A stretch of 64,000 bases of DNA from assembly GCA_964019695.1 (NCBI GenBank), contig OZ026518.1:85183950-85247949 (forward strand), in the 5' to 3' direction. Of the stretch, positions 1-15,100 are shown one piece after another. The stretch is from Loripinus fragilis (taxonomy: Eukaryota; Mollusca; Bivalvia; Lucinida; Lucinidae). The number at the start of each line of letters is the position of its first letter. Positions within the stretch are counted from its first letter, which is position 1. The position numbers and the translations under genes were made by a program. Below the pieces are notes generated by a model. That model saw only the letters and a list, made by a program, of their open reading frames with translations, did not search any database and had not been told where the DNA came from.

Positions 1-19
1 TAAATTATCTCAAACTTAC

Positions 20-114
20 TTGCATGTCCTAAAGAGACCATATGGTGATTCATCAGGGAAGAATCTCTCCTCAATCTCAGCTATTTCAGTATGGCCCAGG
101 CGATCCTCTCTATC
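20..114 (-). CDS. LIG4: LIG4 exon 17, linker toward BRCT2
   Basis: Codons 787-817 plus two bases; acceptor cttgcag, donor gtaagt at 14-19. It encodes [20 protein letters not shown] and [11 protein letters not shown], matching the family pattern xxIxxLExRYxxDxSPxxxFR just before BRCT2. The next intron and the final exon or exons are outside the window. Confidence 0.9.
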
Positions 115-3100
115 CTGCAAGTAAATTACAACCATGGATCCACATAGGCAAATATTTTCAGCGTACAATTGTGAATATTTGAGAAACGAATTCACTTTTT
201 GGAATGTTCATGGAGTCATGAATACTTTGGGTCTCTTGCAAAGTAAGTGAAGCCGGAAGGGCTTCACGTTAACTTTGCAAGAGACCCGAAGTATTCATGA
301 TTCCATGAACATTTCGAAAATGGAATTTATTGCTTATATTTACATTTTATTATAAATATCTAAAATATAGAAATTATTTATAATTTATGAAACAAAGCAA
401 TTTTTTATTTAATACAGTCGAACTTTGATCCCTCGAACTCGCCTGTCTCGAACACCAGGGATCGCTCGAACTCGTTCGTCGGTCCCGTCAATTTCCCTAT
501 ACATTTAATGTTAAAATACACCCCAGGCTTGAACAGCGATGGCTCGAACTCTCGAACTCAAAGCATGGTCCGCAGGACGATTTTTCATGTAAAAACGCTA
601 TGATGGCTCGAACCAATTATTTCTTTACATGAATCAGTCAAACGCTTGACTTAAGTTCATTATTATTTTCATAAGCGCTACGTGACAATGATGATTTTAA
701 GTTTACTATTGGGTTACCTAACTGACGAGCGGAACGTGTGAAGCAATTAGCGGCAATTTATCAGATCAAAGATTTGAGTAAGTTCTCACTTGTCACCACT
801 AAGTAGGGCGGCCGAAATTGATTAAAGACAACAAATGAGATGTTTTGTAATCAAGAATTCGCGCCTCAAAATGAGTAAAACATGCCTGGCTGGGTAAAGA
901 CAGGCATCAGATTGTGCGGCGGTACAGTCTGATCCGCGTCTTTGTTGCAAACATCCTGGAGTTGTTTGTTTTCATGTTTTTATTCGTTGTTATTAATTGA
1001 TACTTGCACATTGTGAATAAATAGTAAGAAACCAACTATTGTTCTAAAGGAAACGATAAACAACCGAACATAAACTGTAGCGACACATAAACAGGAACAT
1101 TCACCCATAAGAAGACAAACGGTACAGTTAACTCGATAGCAAATGCATTGATCAGCCTGCGCATATGCGCATACTGATAAATGTATTTACTTTAAACAGG
1201 TTCATATGCTAACACATGCGGCTTATCATTTTAACTTTAGCATGCAATGGGTTATTGTTCAGTGTCAGGTGTCATGTGCCCTTTGCAACTTTGGTCGAAA
1301 AATAACGTGCTGTCCGTGATGACATAAAGCACATATGAACCACCTTGAAAATTGTCAGGCTAGGTATCGCTCGAACATATGGATGGGTCGAACTCGCACC
1401 GACGGTCCCGACGAGTTCGAGCCATCGAAGTTCGACTGTATTTAATCGTAATAACTGTTTTGTTGGTGTGTAAAACTGAAAAGCGGAACAGCCAGTGTGA
1501 AAACGGACAGCCAATGGAGCAAACAAAAGGCTTGTTTTGCACTTGTGATGTAGATGTGGCTCGCTGTCAATCACACCATTTCTGGCGAATGAATTTGATG
1601 TTCAAAGGGTATTGCATGGGCATGTGAGCTTGGGAGCTGTCAATCAAATTTTTTTTGTTCATGAGGCTATGAACGGTTGCAAAAATCTATAAACTCATTA
1701 AAGGCTTGCTTCGAAAATGTAATTATTTTCTCAAGCATCAGATTTAACATGTGTTTTGGGTGATCAAAAAAGCAGTCTCAGTGAGACCGTTCTTTTGAGT
1801 ACCAACAACAACATATGTTTCGGTTGATAAATAAGAAAATTGATTTTTGACAGTCTTACCTAGAAGTCTGACAACCATGTAACTAGCAACTTAGCAAATT
1901 TGTAGTTTTTAATACAAAATTCAGGGTTTTATCCAGGTGCTTTGGGAAGAAGGCCCTAACTAATCCTTAATTGGAAACAATTATCGCCGTAATGCTGTCA
2001 GGAATTGGTAGAAAAAATATTAACCTAATAATTTGGAACTTAATTTAGCTTCAAAATCGGGGTTGCCTCATATGTAATATGCCAATTAAAGCTCCTTTTT
2101 TAACCTTAAGTGGCCAGGTTGAACTATTTATGGGGTTTCTTCATGTGGATAAATCACAAGAAATCGGGAAACATGCACCCGAGTTGACTGTTAAACTAAA
2201 GAGGATCAGATATACCGTATTTCACCTTATAAGTCAATGCACTTGTTGCCTATTTTTCTTTGAACTCTAAAAGTAAGTGAGTATGATCAGGAAATACCCC
2301 AATCACTAAATGCAGACCAACCCATGGCACCATGAGGAAGAGTCACAGAACATTTACAGTAACAAGACATCCGTAAGACAATAAAAGCAAAGCAAGCTCT
2401 CTCTTCCTCTTCAAGATGATTGCAAAACTAGAAAGGAAACAAAATACAGCACAATAAAACAAAGACAAACACAGAACCCCCACAACCAATGGGAAGCACA
2501 CCAAACAATGGATCAACAACAACAGAACCACCGCCTTAATACGGACATCAGCCTAAGCCAAACCAAATCTTTGCCCTAGATTCTGTTGTTGTTAAAACAC
2601 AAAATAGTTTAGCTCCCATGCAGGTATCCTAACTTATACAGTGTATCATCACAGAGAAACAATCAAATCAAATTAACACACTATGATGAAACAAAGAAAA
2701 GGGCTCATGAAAACCTTCTTTAGAAAACAGTGTGGATCCTGACCTAATGAAGCCAGCTGGTCAGGATCTACAACTGTTTTATCCACATGAAAGATCCATT
2801 GCAATAACAGATTGACTGGAAATCGGATATTCATATAGTGTAATAAACAGCCCATAAAGTATTCAGTTTACACTTACTAAGTTAAAAACAGTAATGAGCC
2901 GCATCATGAGATTTCCAACAATGTGGTATGTGCGACCAACATAGGGAGCGCTGTGGTTCAGTGGTAGAGTGCTTGACTTGAGACTGAGGGGCCGCAGGCT
3001 GGAGTCTCACTGGCGTCACTGCGTTGTGTCCTTGAGCAAGACACATTAATCCTAGCTTAGTAACGGTTCAGCCGAGGAAGACCCGTCCCTACATAACTGA

Positions 3101-6100
3101 AAGATTGTTGATGGGACGTAAAGAATCAAATTAAAAAACAAAAAATGTGCGACCAACAAAGGCTCAGATCAGCCTGCGCATACATGCAGTCTGATCAGAG
3201 CCTTTGCTAGTCGCTTGAATATTCTATGAATGTTAAGCTACTGACCGAACAGCATTTGGAGTATCTAAGCTCAAAAGGAAAATGGAGGCTGCACAGGCTT
3301 GTATGAGTCTACACTTGTCAAAATGCCACATTGTTGGAACTCACATGTTTTGTTTTGTTTGTTTGATTTGATTCTTTATGTCCCATCATCAATCTTTCAG
3401 TTATGTAGGGACGGGTCTTCCTGGGTTGAACCAGTACTAAGCTAGGATTAATGAGTCTTGCTGAAGGACACAACGCAGTGATGCCGGTGATACTCGAACC
3501 TGCGGCCCCTCGGTCTCTAGTCAAGCACTCTACCACTGAGCCACTTCACTCCCTCCAACAATGTTTATGTGGGACAAACAAATCACAGCCATTGCAAGTC
3601 GTTTGAATAGTCTATGACTGTTAAGCTACAGACCGAACAGCATTTGGAATTTCTAAGCTTAAAAGGAGGCTGCACAGGCTCGTATGAGTCTACACTTTTC
3701 AAAATGCCACATTGTTGGAAATCACATGTCAGGGCTCAGTTTTTTTAAATTTCAGCAGGACAAGGGTGAATGTTAGCAGGACGGGGCTCATACAGGCAAG
3801 TATGAGTAAAATTCAAGGACTTCGAAAAGCCTCCCTGACAGTTTAAGGATTCAAAGTTAATGAAAAATACAGATCGAAGTTTTAAGATTTTTCTTCAGAA
3901 ATGCTAGACTGAGATAATGGAGACATTAGTACTGAAAAATGAGTATAAAAGTGTTGTGCCTATATTTGGTGCAGCATATGCTGCACCAAATATAGGCACA
4001 ACAATTTTATACTGATTAAGATCTCTATCTACAGTGCTAAGTCCTACGGAAAATAGAAGAATTCAAGGGCTATTCAATGCTTTTGAGTGATTTGTCAGTA
4101 CTTTTCAAGGCAGTTTTAATTTTCGAGGACTTTTCAAGAAAGCCCTCTTTATTCAAGTACTTTTCAAGCCTGTACGAACCCTTTAGGAATGTGCTACCAT
4201 ACCACAGTTATTTTGGAGAAGACATCTTGTAATCTCTCTGGTGTAGTATCTTCGGAGAAACTGTCCCCATAATCATCAAAATCTTGCTGGAACAGCTTCT
4301 GTGTGGCCGGTGAAGTATGGATCATATCTCCAGGGGACCTATTGCAAAAAGAAGAATAAAATAAAGAGGATCTTACATGAATTTATTAAATGAATTGGGG
4401 GAAAAGAGATAAAATGTGAGGCTTTCTGAGCATTTCATCACTTTTCACACTGGGTTTAATAAATTCAATAATACAGGCGCACAAATGATAGATTCTATTT
4501 ATCATAGGACACCAAAACTGCATTGAAATTGTTGCTTTTGCGTAAAAACACTATTAAAGATTTTGTCATAAATATGAGACATTGTTATGGCCTTTATTAC
4601 ATTAGTAAACCTTTAGCAGTTTATAAATGTTTTATACATGGCATTATATGATCACTCCCAGACTTGATATTTTTTTCATGTTCTGGTCCTTCGAAATATT
4701 GGGTTCTGACAAAAAGCAGATTGCTGCTTGGGCCGGTGCTAGGGGGCATGAGGCCAGTTGAACTTTCCATTAGTTCTCATGAACAGACTCAATAAAATCC
4801 AGTCTGCTGTTTTCTTATATTGTAGGTTCTCTGTATTTCTGAAGGATCCGTTTTTCCAGAGTATTTTGAGGTCATGTGATAAATATGTGCAAAACACAAA
4901 TGCCTCCGGAACATATACAGTTCACAGTATAATATATTAAACTTTTATTTATTAATTTCAAATGTATGTACTTTAATATATGAGCTGTGTGTAACAAAAA
5001 TCAGTAATTTGACTTTGACCCAATCAAAGACTGATTAGCCTGGGCATCCATCCAGTCTGTTCAAAAATTTTGCTGTGCACTCTCTTAGGGTTAACAAATA
5101 TATTCCAGTATATTTTAATAGTATTAGTATAAGAAACCATTACACATGGCAGTATGAGGTAATTCACAAATCAACCAGAAAAAGTTGTTCAAAACTGAAA
5201 TCCAGGATAACTTATCAAATTAATTTGCTCAATGCTGTTTACCCATTGGCTGTAAAGTTTTAGCTTTTGAAGCTGGATGTTCAGCAATGGCGTAGCGACA
5301 ACGTTGAAAAAGTTACGCACATCAAAGGGAGACTACTATATCAAGCAATAATTCGCTACAATTGCGTCCCTTTTCAAAAAGGGAACTTCTCTTTAAGGAA
5401 AGAATTTGCTCCGGGAGCAAATTCTTTCCTTTAAGAGCAGTTCCTAAAGGTATGGAAAATCACTTGTTCCACTTTAGGTGAGCTCCCCTGAGTGTTACTA
5501 TTTTCTTTCCCACATGCGTAATAGGCGCTACGCCAATAGCCAGTCTGTTTAATGTTGGACTGAGTGCATACTGGGCATTCTATAGGTTGTAAACACTACA
5601 TGAAATTCTGATTAACAGTTAATCCAGGTGGGATTTTATTATCTATTTGTATTTATCTTGTGTATGAAAAGCGTGGATCCTGAAGCCAGCTGATCTGGAT
5701 CCACATCAATGAACCGTGGCGTGAGATTTCCAACAATGTGGGACCAGCATAGCCTCAGATCAGCCTGCGCATACGCGCAGTCTGATCAGAGCCTTTGCTA
5801 GTCGTTTGAATATTCTATGAGTGTTAAGCTACTGATTGAATATCATTTAGAGTTTCTAAGCTTTTCTGAGTCTACACTTGTCAAAATGAGGCTTTGCTGG
5901 TCGCACATACCATATTGTAGACTGCTTCACCGACCTCGTATACAGGTATTACAAGGACGGTCGAAGACCAATTTCACCCGGGCAAAATCCCCTGGTAATC
6001 CATATCGCTGAATGCTTTACGTAAACCAAGCGTCTATTTAACATCTATAAATAGACGACTTTCTTTTATCTTATTTACATGATTTCTTCTGTGTTACGAA

Positions 6101-9100
6101 AAGAATTGAGAGTGTATTTTTTATTTAAACCTTCTTCGCATCATAACACAGTGTATTAAAGAAGTGAGCTTTATGTTATGACATGTATTTAGCCTCAGAA
6201 TAAATACTAGTAGATCTACGATATTTTGTGTATCTACACTATTTTCAAAAATTATCAGCAGACGACGCTAACAGGTAAAGTGTAATCTATGCAGGTGACT
6301 GTTAGACACTAGCGGTTCTATAAATACACTGCCTGATTCTGAATACATCTATGACGTGTAGTTACTCCGCTCATCTCTTTGGTAGAATAAAACACGTGAC
6401 TACCGCTTTGCAACTGTCCCTAGTTCATACGAGGGGGCAGTGAAGCAGTCTAACCATATTGTTGCAAAGCTCATGTCGAGGCTCAAAAAATGTTTGCAAA
6501 TGTTCAGTATAGGAAGCCTCTACACGAGAAAACCTGACTTTGTTGCCTGAAAAAAAAAAGATGCAGACCAGCCTGCACAAAAGTGCAGCTGTTCAGTGCC
6601 TTTATTATTCACTCTTGGGAATGTATAATACATAAAGTTGCTGCATGTAAATATTTCAATATTCTAGAAGTCTCTGTAGCTGAGCAGGCTGAATCTAGCC
6701 TGACCATGTCTCAAACCCCAGAGACAAGGCTCATATGGGCCTCGACACGAGAAAATCTGACTGTTGCATAGAAACAACATGGGTGCAGACCAACCTGCGC
6801 ATCCAAACAGTCTGATCTTTGCCTGTGCAATCTGTTCTCTGGAAAGTATAATAGCTAAATTTTCTCTGTGTAAGATTTCAATATTTTAGCTAGTCTAGGT
6901 ACCTCAGCAGGCTAGTTTGAGTCTTACTAGGTGTGAAACCTTGAAGACAGGTCTAAGGAGTGATGCCCACATGGTATAGCATTTTAAAACAAGTAAATCA
7001 TAGGTCCAGTTAAGCAAAATCTTTAGCGTAAAATTGCAATATTTTTCTTACCCATCAATTTAAACATGTGTTTTGGGTGCTCAAAGGAACGGTCTCATTG
7101 AGATGATGATTTTGAGCATCCACAACATATGTTTTGATTGAGAAATAAGAATAATAATTTTCGAAATTTTATGCACTCTTATCTGGAGTCCAGGCCCCAA
7201 GGTGATAAAACGTTTTTCATGCTCAACCAAACTGAGCACAAAATTAATCCTGCTCATAAATGTTAAAATGCCAACAACTGTTGGCATTTTAACATTTATC
7301 AGCATGATAGATACAACATCTGAGAGACTTAAAGCAAGAAACTTCTTTATTTGTTGGTATTTTAGTGTTTATGAGCAGTTGAGATTTCATGCTTAGTTGA
7401 GTTGAGTATGAAAAAAGTTTTATAACCTCTGGGCCTGTAAATGGATCATTGCCTTACCATGGAATGAAGTGTCCAGCATCTATACATTTGAGGAGCCAAC
7501 TTGCCTTTACAATATCATAGTTGTTCACATTCATCATACTCTTGACTCTGTATACAACTTTCTCTACCAGAACACAATAGGTCTCAATCCCTATCAATAA
7601 AATACATAAGATCAGGGATTTTTCAACCATTCTGAAGACGGGACCAGGGGCCTGTCGAATTTGGGAAACAAGCGTTTGGACCATCAAAATTGGGAAAAAT
7701 TTGATACTGTCTAAAAGAACTTGACCGCCAATTTAAATAGATTAAAATTAGCAGTATAAAGCTTAAATGAGACATATTTGCTGCTTTAATTGCATAAAAC
7801 TCTTGATAATTTGTATAAAAATGTAAATGAAATTATGTGTTCATTCACATTTTTATGCAGATTTTCATGGATCTGTTACTTTGCTATTTTTGCTCGGATT
7901 TTCATGAAATTTCCACCAAAATGTAGAACTAACAAATGAAATGAGAATGAGATACACCATTTTGGAAAGTATTTGCTCATTTTTGGGTCTTATTGCCTCC
8001 TTTGACCCATTTCATTCTAATGGATTTTCCCAAACATATTGATTTAATACCTATGGGTTAATAGTAGTCTATTTTGTGTTTAAAGGAGTCATGGGTCAAA
8101 ATTTCTAAATTATGATGTATTTATGTCCTTAAAGATTGTCTTTATCTTAACAAACAATGCAGAACCTGATGAAATGTTCCCTTATGCGACATTTCATCTG
8201 GGGAAGTCTTCACTGTTTGCCAAAGTACCTGTTTACCGGTATCCAGGATGAAAAGGGTTTAATGTCTAACTTTTGGTCTGAGCCTTCATATAGATCCACA
8301 TTCTCAATCTTTTGAACAGAATTTTTAAGCTTGCTGAAAACAATTGGTCTTCATATTGGCTCAGCATTATATTAGTTGACCCTCTTCCACAACATGAGAT
8401 TTCCAACAATGTGGTATGTGCGAGCTGCAAAGGCTCAGACCAGCCTGCACATACGCATATATGATCAGAGCCTTTGCTAGTCGCTTGCATATTCTATGAC
8501 TGTTAAGCTACTAATTGAACATTGTTTGGAGTTTCTAAGCTTAAAAGGAGGCTGCAAAGGCTCATTTGAGCCTACACTTGTCAAAATGCCACTTTGTTGC
8601 TGCTCACATATACTTGCTAATCAGTGACAATTCATTTATTCACATTGTATATACTTAATGATAAACTGGCCCCAAGGTTATAAAACTTTTTTCATGCTCA
8701 ACTCAACTGAGCACGAAATTTCAACTGCTCATAAAAACTAAAATACCGAAAAGTGAAGAAGTTTCCTGCTTTATGTCTCTCAGATGTGGTATTTATCATG
8801 CTAATAAAGGTTCAAATGCCAACAATTGTTGGCATTTTAACATTTATGAGCAGGATAAATTTTGTGCCCAGCTGAGTTGAGCATGAAAAAAGTTTTATAA
8901 CCTCAGGGCCTGAGCTCAAACACAATTGGGATCATCTAATTAATGAAATCAAATGGTACTTACTGCATATTCTGTAACTCAGTATGGTTGTCATCTGCCG
9001 GTCCTTCTTACAAACAGTTTGCGCCCAGATTAAGCACAACAAAATGTTGGGCCTTATCTGGATTCAACATATTTGACACTCTCATTGTTTTTCTAATTTG

Positions 9101-12100
9101 AAAATGGTAAATAATTTGGAGAAAAAATATCAGCAGACGATGAAAAATTTCCCAGCATGCAGTTAAACAGGCATGTATAGCTATCTAGCAGGGCAGTATC
9201 TTGACCATACCTTGTGAATGAGTGCAACATAAGCTCTCATGAGACTGCTAGTTCTGCCAACTTATGCAATAATAATCGAAATCCCATGAGCTGGTATGTA
9301 TTATTAATTTCAACATACAGTAAAACCTCTCTTAAGCGGCCACTCAAAAAGAAGACCAAAAATTGATTTTCAAGACCAATTATCCCTTTATGCAGGTCAA
9401 AAGTATTGCAGAATGCTCCAAGGGGAGCATTCTGCAATATTTACGACCTTCATTAGGCTACTACTTGTCTTTCAGACCTTTGTTTTGTCTTATTTTGAGT
9501 GGCCACTTAAGAAATGTTTCACTGTACTTTACCTGGATTTTGAACAAATTTTCCTCCAAACTCGACTATTTTCTTCTCCATTTCTTGTTTAGGACAGCTG
9601 CTTGGACCATTTATTACACATATCTCTTTCCCTTCCAACATTTTAGAAGTCTGAAATACACATATTTTATAGAAATAAAGAGTCCTTGTGCCAGTATAAT
9701 TAGGCCAAATAAAAATCTGTGTTGTTCAGGTTAAACCCTGAAAAAAAATAGGGTAGGTAGATAGGATACTTTTTTTTTTTAACTTTTTTCTTGGAATATT
9801 CAGATCTGCTTGGAAATGTATCAAATAAGACAAAACTGATATAAAAGGGTCTATTTTTGAAGATACATACTTGTTTTAATCCTTTTACTTCCAATACCAA
9901 AGTCTGAATGCATAGAAATTTAGATTTCCGTTTCAGATGGTCATTTTGATATGTATTTTTTCTCGAAATTCTGAAGTTGGAAGAGAAGAGCAGAACAAAA
10001 TTATTTTGTTCTGCTATTCTCTTCCAACTTCAGAATTTGGAGAAAAAAGTTTAGGGTTGGGGTGAAAAAATTTAGGGTAGGTCGGGTAACCTGAACCGCA
10101 CATATTTTTTTCTTGGCCTTATATAAGAAGAAGTAAAAAATGAAGTCACAGCACTAATATCACAATTTAATCCTGGAGCCATTTCACATGTTTGATCTTC
10201 AGCAAGATATAATTGCCATATTGTTTTGACCTTTTATATTCATATACATGTATATTCAAGAACAGGTCAAAGGTGAAGACAAAAGGTCATATATTTTTGT
10301 TTATTTGAAAATCTCTTCCACAAAAGGTATCCACTTGTAATATACAGTCAACCCTCTTTATAACGACACTGTTTGTTCCAAGCTATCTTTGACGTTAAAG
10401 TGAATTTGCTGTTATATAGAAATTCTGACCATTACCAGATTTCAACATAAAAATCATTTGGTAATAGAAAATATTGTACAAATGAATTAAAATGCCGTTA
10501 TTCCAATTGTATACATCGTTCAATTTCATATTGCATCAAAATGCACAAAGCTTTCCACTTATCAAGTGAGACAGAAACCTGTTCATGCAAAAAGACCTTG
10601 TTCTGGTCACAAAATTGTCTGACACATGGTAACAATTCTGTTATAATGAATTTATTTTCAACAGAAATTGTATATCTGTTCCCAGAAGTTGCTGTGGGTG
10701 TCGTTAAGTGAATATTCCGTTATAAAGAGGGAATTTTAATGGAAACAGATCCGTTCCCAGCAATTTTATGTTTGATATTGAATATTCTGTTATAACGAGT
10801 GACGTTATAAAGAGTTTTGACTGTATATCAATGCCCTAGGAAGAAATGGCAATCATAAAAGTTGTTGCAAACACGACTGTACACCGACCAAAAAACAAAA
10901 TGCCGGCAATTATCAAATCTCAAAAATAGGAACAATTAGTTTATAAAATCCATTTAACGCTTTGCATACTGTTAACCTTTGCAAACTGTTTGGATCCAAA
11001 TCAGGCCTGACTAAAAGTCAGGCTTAATCTGGGTCCAAACTGTTTGACACTCTGATGGTATTCTTGAAAGAATTTTTTCCAAAAAGTTTATTTTGAAAAA
11101 AATCAGCAAACGAAAGAAAGCATGGAAAATTACCCAGTAGACAAAGAGCTAAAAAATGTTTTTGATTGAACCAGCCCTCAATGTTATCAAACTCTTTCCA
11201 TGCTCAACCCAGCTGAGCACGAAATTTATCCTGCTCATAAATGTTAAAATGCCAACAATTTGTTGACATTTTAACATTTATTAGCATTATAAATAAAACA
11301 TCTGAGAGACTTAAAGCAAGACACTTCTTCATTTGTCGGTATTTTAGTTTTTATAAGCAGTTGAAATTTCGTGCTCAGTTGAGTCAAGCATGAAAAAAGT
11401 TTTATAACCTCGGGGCCAGTGAATACAGTACCTGTTTAATGGCTGATGTGTCAGCTCCCCTAAACTGGCTCCCTATGGTTGGTCTGACAGTTCTGACAAC
11501 AATTTTCCTTTTCTTCTTTGCTGGTTCATTGTCTTCACCCAGGTCCACATATCCACCTGTTAATTTTCCACCTGATTTCTGAAAGATACGACAAAATGTT
11601 ATAAAAGATCCACCATATCCCACCATGTCTTAAACTTATTGCATGCTGGGAAATATGTCAGGATTTTTTTGTCATCTGCTGATTTTTTTCGTGAATAAGG
11701 TAGCATTTCATCAGAGTCTGCACTGTTTGATATTAAAGATAACAATCTTCAGGGAAAGAAATATATAATATTATCAGGCCTCATACTAGAGCAATAGTCA
11801 AAGCCTGAAAATTATTTAAGCAGCGGGGGTGTGGGGGCCTTAGGCCCCCAATGGTCCAGGGGCCAGCGACTGAAAATGATTGTAGCTCTTTCTTAAGATG
11901 CCAAATTGACTCTACTGGCATCCATTTTGTTTTTGAAAAATGGCATGACCAAGTTTTTCATGCCAAAACAAGAACAAAGTGAGCCTGAAATCATGTAAAA
12001 TTTAAGATGTGAAAGCCTGAAAGCCTGCAGAAGCCTGAAAAGTATGAGGCCTGTATTATAGAAAGTTTGACCAGCAGCCCCATAAAATACAAAATGGAAA

Positions 12101-15100
12101 CTTCCATACTTATTGTATGTGATAATCCATCAGAAAGAAGAGGGTCCACCTAAATGTTTTGACACCTTTACTCCTTGAATTTGATCATTTGGCTACCTGC
12201 TTATTAGGCCAAATAAAAAAAATAAGAGTGTTTCAGATAACAGGTATGAAAATTTTAGGATGGGTAGGCACACATTTTTTTTCTGGAATTTTTTTTTATG
12301 CATTTTGAAGGGCATTTCGCCTTTCAAAATGCATAAAATTTTATTTTTTTTCCAGAAAACCTGAAAAAAACTTTAGGTTTCACCAGTAAATTAAGATAGG
12401 GTTGGGTTACCCTAAACAGAGGTATTTTTTTTATTTGGCCTTATTGTAAAAGGTAGTGCGGGAATGACAAAAAGTGTGAACCATGATCAACCTATTCCTT
12501 GTCCACAAAGAGTAAACCTTCAAAAAAGGTGATAGCTCAAATATTTTTTAACTATCCAGGTCTCCAGTAAGTGCTTAACTGAAAATTATTTTTCTTATTT
12601 CTAAACAAAAACATATGTTGTGGGTACTCAAAAGAGCACCCAAAACACATGTTGAAACTGATAGGTAAGAACATAATTACAATTTAATGCTCCGAAAGTC
12701 TCCTTATCTGGACCTATGATATCTAACAAAATATAGCCTGACAAACAAAAAAACTGGACAAGCCAAAATTTAATCTCAAGCTATGGACTTGTCCAAGTCA
12801 AAATTTATTCTTAACCTGGGGATGTGTCCAAGTCAAAATCTATTCTCAATCTGTGGACGTGTCCAAGCCAAAATTTATTCTCAATCTGGGGACGTGTCCA
12901 AGCCAAAATTTATTCTCAAGTAGGGGATGTGTCCAAGCCAAAATTTATTCTCAAGCTATGGAGGTGTCAATGCCAAAATTAATTCTCAACCTGGGGACAT
13001 GCCCAGCCAAAATTTATTCTCAACCTGGGGACGTGTCCAAGCCAAAATTTATTCTCTATCTAGGGATGTGTTCAAGCCAAAAGTTATTCTCAATCTGGGG
13101 ACGTGTCCAAGCCAAAACTTATTCTCAAGCTGGGAAATTGCCCAAGCCAAAATTTATTCTCAATTAGGGGAGGAGTCCAAGCCAAAATTTATTTTCAATC
13201 TGGGGACATGTCCAAGCCAAAATTAATTCTCAATTAGGGGACAGTGTCAAAGCCAAAATTTATTCTCAATCTGGGGACGTGTCCAAGCCAAAATTTATTC
13301 TCAATCTGGGGACGTGTCCAAGCCAAATTTTATTCTCAATCTGGGGACATGTCCAAGCAAAAATTTATTCTCAATCTTGGGACGTGTCCAAGCCAAAATT
13401 TATTCTCAATCTTGGGACCTGTCAAGTAGGGCACGTGTCCAAGCCAAAAGTTATTCTCAGGTTTGGGACATTACTACATGTAGCTACTGTACCTTCTTCA
13501 ACTCTTCCACCTCAGGTAATGTCATACAGTCATACCACTCCTTGTCATCTCGGAACTTCTCTACCCGGGGAAACCTTAGAGTAAATCCTGTCTTGAACTT
13601 GTCACTATCAATAATCTCAGCTGCCTTAATCTGTAAAATAGTTCAGGCTATAGATAAGAGTGTGACATTTTAAAAAAATTTATGTTTCGGTACATATGTT
13701 GAGGGGTACTCAAAAGAACTGTCTCAATGAGACGGTTCTTTTTAGCACCAAAAACACATGTTAAAACTGATGGATAAGAATATAATCATAATTTTACATT
13801 AAAATATTTTACTTATCTGACCCTATAGTACAACAAATGGATTGTTACATGAAACAATAGTTTTATATGAAGCATACCTTTGATCTAATATCAAGAGACA
13901 AATATAATTACTTTTTATCAACAATTTACTGATGAATGGGCCATCTCATTGGAATTCAACAAAGGTGCAGACTACCCTGCCCATCCACCCAGTCTGATCC
14001 ATGCCATCATTATTTGCTTTCTGGAACTCATATCTATTTATATAAGCATGCTGCTTCCAAAATTTCAAGCTTAGAAAGAAGAGTTGAGGGTTATTACTTC
14101 TATAATCCTAAAGACAGCATTTCTAGAGTTGAGGCCCAAATTATTGTTAGACCGGTACCAGTTGCATGCTCTACTAGCTATAGGGATAGATTCTTATTTT
14201 TGCTCAAAACCTTTGTGCTCTATTATGTGTTTACAAGCAGTGAGGATTTTGGTGACATAGTTTTTGTATTTTTTTTTTTGCGTTGATTCTTTACGTCCCA
14301 GTCAACAAGTTTTCAGTTATGTCAGGACGGGTCTTCCTGGGTTGAACTAGTAATAAGTAGAGGATAAAGTGTCTTGCTCAAAGACACAATGCAGTGCCTC
14401 CGGTAGGCTTGAACCCGCAACCCCTCGATCTCGAGTCAAGCACTCTACCACTGAGCCACTAAGCTCCTCGCTATCAGAATGTGAAACTTACTCAAGCCTT
14501 TGTCAATTGCCTGTAGATGTGAGTTTTGTTTTTGTTTGTTTTGATCCTTTACGCCCCAGTCAACAATTTTTCACTCATGTCGGGACGGGTCTTCCTAGGT
14601 TAAACCAGTACCAAGGCTAAGCAGAGGATAAAGTGTCTTGCTCAAGTACAACACGCAGTGCCTCTGGTAAGGTTCGAAACTGCAACCCCTAGATCTCGAG
14701 TCTAGCACTATACCACTGAGCCACTGCGCTCCTCCAGATGTGATAGGTTCTACTATATACTAAACTTCTATAGTGATATACATAAAGGATCTTACACAAG
14801 TGGTCATTAAAAATGAAGTATACAAAAAATGCTTTAGAAAGTTTCATTATCATATGCAACGACCACCAGTATTATGTTCACCACTTGACAATTTTAACCA
14901 GGAGTTTAGACTTTTGAAAGCAATTTATTTTTTTCAATAAAAAATGCAATGCTGTTATGGACATCAATATGAAGTTTAATTTACATAAAAAAGTGTTATT
15001 AAATGTGTGGTCATATCACTTTTTTTGACATGACTTTATCCACTGAAAAACAGTAACATCTTTTTTTACATTTTCTGGTTCTGAGAGATGCTAATGTATT

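Noticed and set aside
12757..13470. CRISPR-like array
   Set aside because: The repeats are contiguous with no unique spacers, and the DNA is eukaryotic.
12853..13673. Overlapping forward ORFs repeating [16 protein letters not shown]
   Set aside because: They are translations of the 35-bp minisatellite in three frames inside a LIG4 intron; there is no conserved frame.
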